Origin: Phialophora verrucosa | Taxonomy: Eukaryota; Ascomycota; Eurotiomycetes; Chaetothyriales; Herpotrichiellaceae | Direction of reading: 5' to 3' | DNA: 64,000 bases | Assembly: GCA_002099365.1 (NCBI GenBank) | Contig: MSED01000015.1 | Span: 248,001 to 312,000 of the forward strand | Part shown: positions 60,898 through 64,000 of the stretch, piece after piece | Position numbering within the stretch: position 1 is the first letter of the stretch | How the letters are laid out: every line of letters begins with the position of its first letter | Program-made: the position numbers and the translations under genes | Notes under the pieces: model-generated | The model's input: the letters and a program-made list of their open reading frames with translations, nothing else | Database searches by the model: none | What the model was told of the DNA's origin: nothing

Positions 60898-63681
60898 TCA
60901 TGCCATAGGTAACAAGAACTTCTCTGTCAGCAATTCATCCGCACCTGGTCGTTTCTCATGGTCCGCCTCAAATGTCTTGTTCATGAACCGCTTAGCATCC
61001 TCGCTGGCGTTCTCCGGAATGGTGGGTTTCTCGTTATTACTGCCAACGGCGAACAACGTCTGTAAAGTTGTCATCGATGGAAAAGGGCGAGATCCGGTGA
61101 ACATTTCAACCACCAAGCATCCAACCGACCAGATGTCGGATTTTAACGATTGTCCGGATTGGCGTACGACTTCAGGGGCCATCCAGAAGACACTGCCCTG
61201 CAACGACGTCCGTGTACCAGGGGCGGCATTCATGCCATTGAAGTTGGTCTTCTTGGAGACGCCAAAATCGGAGATCTTGACCGCACCGCGGTTGTCGACG
61301 AGTATGTTGGCTCCTTTGATGTCACGGTGTATTATATTGCGAGCGTGGAGGTAGGAAAGTCCTTCGAGGATTTGGCGGGTGAAGTTCCGGACCAGGGCTT
61401 CTTGAAAGGTATTGTACTGCTTCAGCATCCCAGCGATGGAGCCACCAGGGACATACTCGAGGAAGATGTTGAGGTGCTCTTCATCAGACGAGGTGCCCAG
61501 GTATTGCACGATGTGAGGATGTTGTAAGCCTTGCAAGAGAGTGATTTCTTGCTTCAGAGCGGCAATCATGGCGGTTTTCTTCTTATCGCTTTCGGTCCCC
61601 TTGGCCACATTGGGCAACTCCACCTGTTTGACGGCCATTAGTTCGCCTGTGACGGCATGGAGTGCTAGGTAAACACTGCCGAATGACCCTTCTCCGATCA
61701 AGTCACCCTTCATCCAATTGCTCTTGTCGAAACTGTTGCCCTGCAGGAACGAGTTGAGAGCTTGATCTTCCTCCTCGCCATCTTCAGCAACAATGACTGA
61801 GAGACGTTCATTGACGTTGTCGTTGTTCAATGTGCCTGCAGGGCTCTCATCGAAGAAGCTGGCTCGTGCAGCGTCATTGTTGGCAGCGGTGTCGGAACCG
61901 CTGTCAAAGGACACGTAAGACTTCCTGTTCGGCTCGACAGGCGACTCCTCCTGCAATGGCTGCAAGGCCGATGACGCGATTGAATCCCTGTATGACTGGC
62001 TTGGAAGATTGAATCTGTTCGATACAACAGATAGCGGCCTTGCTGTGGGTACGCGAGGATTTATCCCTGTCTGGGAGAGCCAGGAATCGGCAATGCTAGG
62101 AATGCTGGGTACAGGCGGGGCATCTTTCATACTCGACGCCATGCTCAGGTTGCTCATCACACTGAGGCGACTTTGTGCGCGACTCATGCGTTGTGACCGC
62201 CGCATAGATAGCCTCATTGTCTTTTCAATATCTTCGCGCTGATGACCGGGAAAGTAAGATGTCAGCTCTTGTACAATCATCTCACTTGGAGGTCGAGCAC
62301 CGTAGAAGGTCCGCAATCGCGGTTCTTGGTTGCTTGGGACTCGGAGGTGTTGCTGTGCCTCTTGGCGGTCGTACTCGTCTGCCGTTGCGATGATGTTTCG
62401 GTTCCTGTCTGTCGTCGTGACCGGCGAGATAGGGACTTGAATGTTGTGCCAGGATTCGCCCGTGAGTTTCTGAAGCTTGATCTGATTGCGCATATTGTTG
62501 GTGCTGATTGCAGTGCTGTGCAAAACTTGCGATTCGTCCGCAGCTATCCTCGAAGCCTTGTGTAATTCGTCCATGTCAGGAGGCCCGTCGTTGATCTTCC
62601 TCAGGATCAGTCTATTCCTCTCTGACCGTGTGGACTCATTGCAGATCCTCATCAGCTCACTGTCGCTTACTCGGCGACAATTTGCCAGATCCGGTTCCAA
62701 GCCATTGAGGACATAAAAGCAATAATTGCGAAAGTGGGTTTCGGGAAGGTGTAGCTTCTTGAGCACCGTCGATGTCACGTCGTCAGCTGTCCGGCAGAAT
62801 TTGATGTTCACAACCTTGGTTTGCCCGCCGTTATGGATGATCTTGATGACCGGAGAGCCTGTTGGCAGCCCACCCGGTGTCAGCCCGTCGACGCTAGAAT
62901 TTTGCCGCAAGTGAGCCGCACGCGTGGTTTGATTGGCAAGCTGGGGAGTCTCAGGTCGTCTGCCAGACGTGGAGTTGGCCGAACCTGGCTGGCTGAAATA
63001 TCCTCCGCCAGAAGTGTTCCTTGCGCTGTCCATTGGGCTCTGGGCATAGCGCAGGGATCTTACTCCTGCACTGTGCACATCAGCCAAGGGTGAGTTGGGT
63101 CTGGATCCCACCTTGAAACCGGTGCTGGCTGAGTTGAACGTTTGTAGAACCGAAGAGTCAAATTGACGGGAGTATCGTTTGCCGCTACCATTGTGTGATC
63201 GGGAGCCATGAGTCCGCGGAGAGTCTGACGATGAAGGAGTTCCAGCAAACCCATCCAGGACGGCAAGCGAGTCTCGATTCCTCCTCGATCGGAGCAATGA
63301 AGATTTATTTCGCAGTTGTTTGATTGCCACATTGATTCGAACACGGTCACCGATTTTCTTGATGCCCATTTCCGATAAGATCTTCTGGTCACATTCCAGG
63401 AGACTCTCACCCGTGAAATTGTTGGCCTTGAACAGGGCCTCATATTGACCACAGCGGATTGAGTGTAGCCATTCTCCTACTTTCTTCTCATCCCATGCCC
63501 TGATGGAGTCCAGCCCGTCATAGACATCGGAGAATTCGGAATCGGTTGGGGAGGTGAAGAGGCCGTCTTGGAGAGCCATCGAGGTCATCTGCGTCCTGGC
63601 CGAGGACTCGGAAATGTTGCGGACAGGGACCTGTTGAGTAGCGCCGATGTTGGCAGCGTATGGAGACTTGGAAGCCAACAT
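60898..63681 (-). CDS. STE11: MAP kinase kinase kinase Ste11/SteC
   Basis: A single exon of 927 aa. Domain order: SAM at residues about 57-122 (WDEKKVGEWLHSIRCGQYEA, then KIGDRVRINVAIKQL), which binds the Ste50 adaptor; a Ser-rich linker; a Ras-association-like domain near 274-370 (VIKIIHNGGQTKVVNIKF, LHLPETHFRNYCFYVLNG); and a protein kinase from about 655 to 920 with GEGSFGSVYLALHAVTGELM, catalytic HRDIKGANILVD, DFGVSKK and a GSVFWMAPEVVRQ activation segment. Ste11 is the top kinase of the pheromone/filamentation cascade and, in many fungi, of the HOG branch. I start at the ATG at 63681 (MLASKSPYAANIG). The frame is open to 63717 with only a TTG, so a short upstream exon is possible. Convergent with the WHIM-type gene. 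Confidence 0.93.
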   Translation of the reverse strand: MLASKSPYAANIGATQQVPVRNISESSARTQMTSMALQDGLFTSPTDSEFSDVYDGLDSIRAWDEKKVGEWLHSIRCGQYEALFKANNFTGESLLECDQKILSEMGIKKIGDRVRINVAIKQLRNKSSLLRSRRNRDSLAVLDGFAGTPSSSDSPRTHGSRSHNGSGKRYSRQFDSSVLQTFNSASTGFKVGSRPNSPLADVHSAGVRSLRYAQSPMDSARNTSGGGYFSQPGSANSTSGRRPETPQLANQTTRAAHLRQNSSVDGLTPGGLPTGSPVIKIIHNGGQTKVVNIKFCRTADDVTSTVLKKLHLPETHFRNYCFYVLNGLEPDLANCRRVSDSELMRICNESTRSERNRLILRKINDGPPDMDELHKASRIAADESQVLHSTAISTNNMRNQIKLQKLTGESWHNIQVPISPVTTTDRNRNIIATADEYDRQEAQQHLRVPSNQEPRLRTFYGARPPSEMIVQELTSYFPGHQREDIEKTMRLSMRRSQRMSRAQSRLSVMSNLSMASSMKDAPPVPSIPSIADSWLSQTGINPRVPTARPLSVVSNRFNLPSQSYRDSIASSALQPLQEESPVEPNRKSYVSFDSGSDTAANNDAARASFFDESPAGTLNNDNVNERLSVIVAEDGEEEDQALNSFLQGNSFDKSNWMKGDLIGEGSFGSVYLALHAVTGELMAVKQVELPNVAKGTESDKKKTAMIAALKQEITLLQGLQHPHIVQYLGTSSDEEHLNIFLEYVPGGSIAGMLKQYNTFQEALVRNFTRQILEGLSYLHARNIIHRDIKGANILVDNRGAVKISDFGVSKKTNFNGMNAAPGTRTSLQGSVFWMAPEVVRQSGQSLKSDIWSVGCLVVEMFTGSRPFPSMTTLQTLFAVGSNNEKPTIPENASEDAKRFMNKTFEADHEKRPGADELLTEKFLLPMA

Positions 63682-64000
63682 TGTCGCGTAGGCTTCTGCG
63701 CCTCCTCCTCTTTTCAACAGTCGTTCATTCCACGAGATTCGGGGATCGTAGTCAGCCAGACAAAGAACCTTCCACCGCAGTGCTTTAACCCCGACCAGGG
63801 AGTATTGGACAAGGAATCAAGGGTAGGTTGAATTAATTAGACAATACGTGAGATTCAGTCGAACAAAGAACCGGCAATTCTGGGGGCGAGGCCGTCGAGT
63901 ACGGTCTGCTCTAGGGAGGAGGAAGTCACGAACAAGTCAATCTGTGCCTTGACAGCCTAGTGAGCTGGCAGATGCAAGGCGGATGACGAGTCGGGCGGTT
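63682..64000. promoter_or_regulatory. Upstream region of STE11 (window end)
   Basis: 319 bp of the STE11 leader or promoter; no other feature seen. The window ends before any further gene. Confidence 0.4.

Overview
The window comes from a filamentous ascomycete nuclear genome. Genes carry short introns (mostly 47-110 bp, GT..AG, with visible CTAAC-type branch points). Fungus-specific families are present: Zn(II)2Cys6 regulators, Kex2-type repeat peptide precursors, and Ste11 with SAM and RA domains. Housekeeping proteins (Sec8, Cwc21, Hus1, Snf21/Sth1-type ATPase, RPL2, Ste11) have Pezizomycotina-like architecture. A member of the Eurotiomycetes, perhaps a black yeast (Chaetothyriales), is my guess, but the sequence alone does not settle the order. 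All exon boundaries below were derived by hand from splice signals plus reading-frame continuity.

Layout. 0.4-4.3 kb: exocyst SEC8 (+). 5.0-18.9 kb: an accessory block that reads like a catabolic or detoxification gene cluster. It holds a lipocalin-like protein (-), a 3-hydroxyisobutyrate dehydrogenase-like enzyme (+), a malate/L-lactate (Ldh2) dehydrogenase (+), a Baeyer-Villiger-type flavin monooxygenase (-), a Zn2Cys6 regulator with a full middle domain (-), a metallo-beta-lactamase-fold lactonase-like hydrolase (-), and an MFS exporter (+) divergent from the hydrolase. A coherent reading is uptake or efflux of a ketone or lactone, ring-expanding oxygenation, lactone opening, then two dehydrogenase steps, under one local regulator. 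18.9-25.7 kb: an AT-rich decayed coding fragment, a short Zn2Cys6 regulator, the splicing factor CWC21 and a GT25-type glycosyltransferase. 28.1-31.2 kb: a small secreted precursor with six near-identical peptide units separated by Lys-Arg sites, convergent with a large multi-pass membrane protein of unknown function. 32.3-37.4 kb: HUS1 and a GAS2-domain cytoskeletal protein. 39.1-40.2 kb: a second GT25 paralogue whose first intron sits at the same place as in the first. 41.2-42.4 kb: a tiny IF1-like gene and an AT-rich island with a degenerate intron-containing tRNA-Gly. 42.7-64 kb: NHX-type Na+/H+ exchanger, SWI/SNF-family ATPase, BAR-domain protein, RPL2, a WHIM-type chromatin protein and the MAPKKK STE11.

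The most interesting items are the Kex2-type repeat precursor at 28.1 kb and the monooxygenase/lactonase/dehydrogenase cluster at 5-19 kb. Large gene-poor stretches (18.9-21.0, 25.7-28.1, 37.4-39.1, 54.4-57.8 kb) contain repeats, remnants and microsatellites but no gene I can defend, apart from the weak candidates listed.
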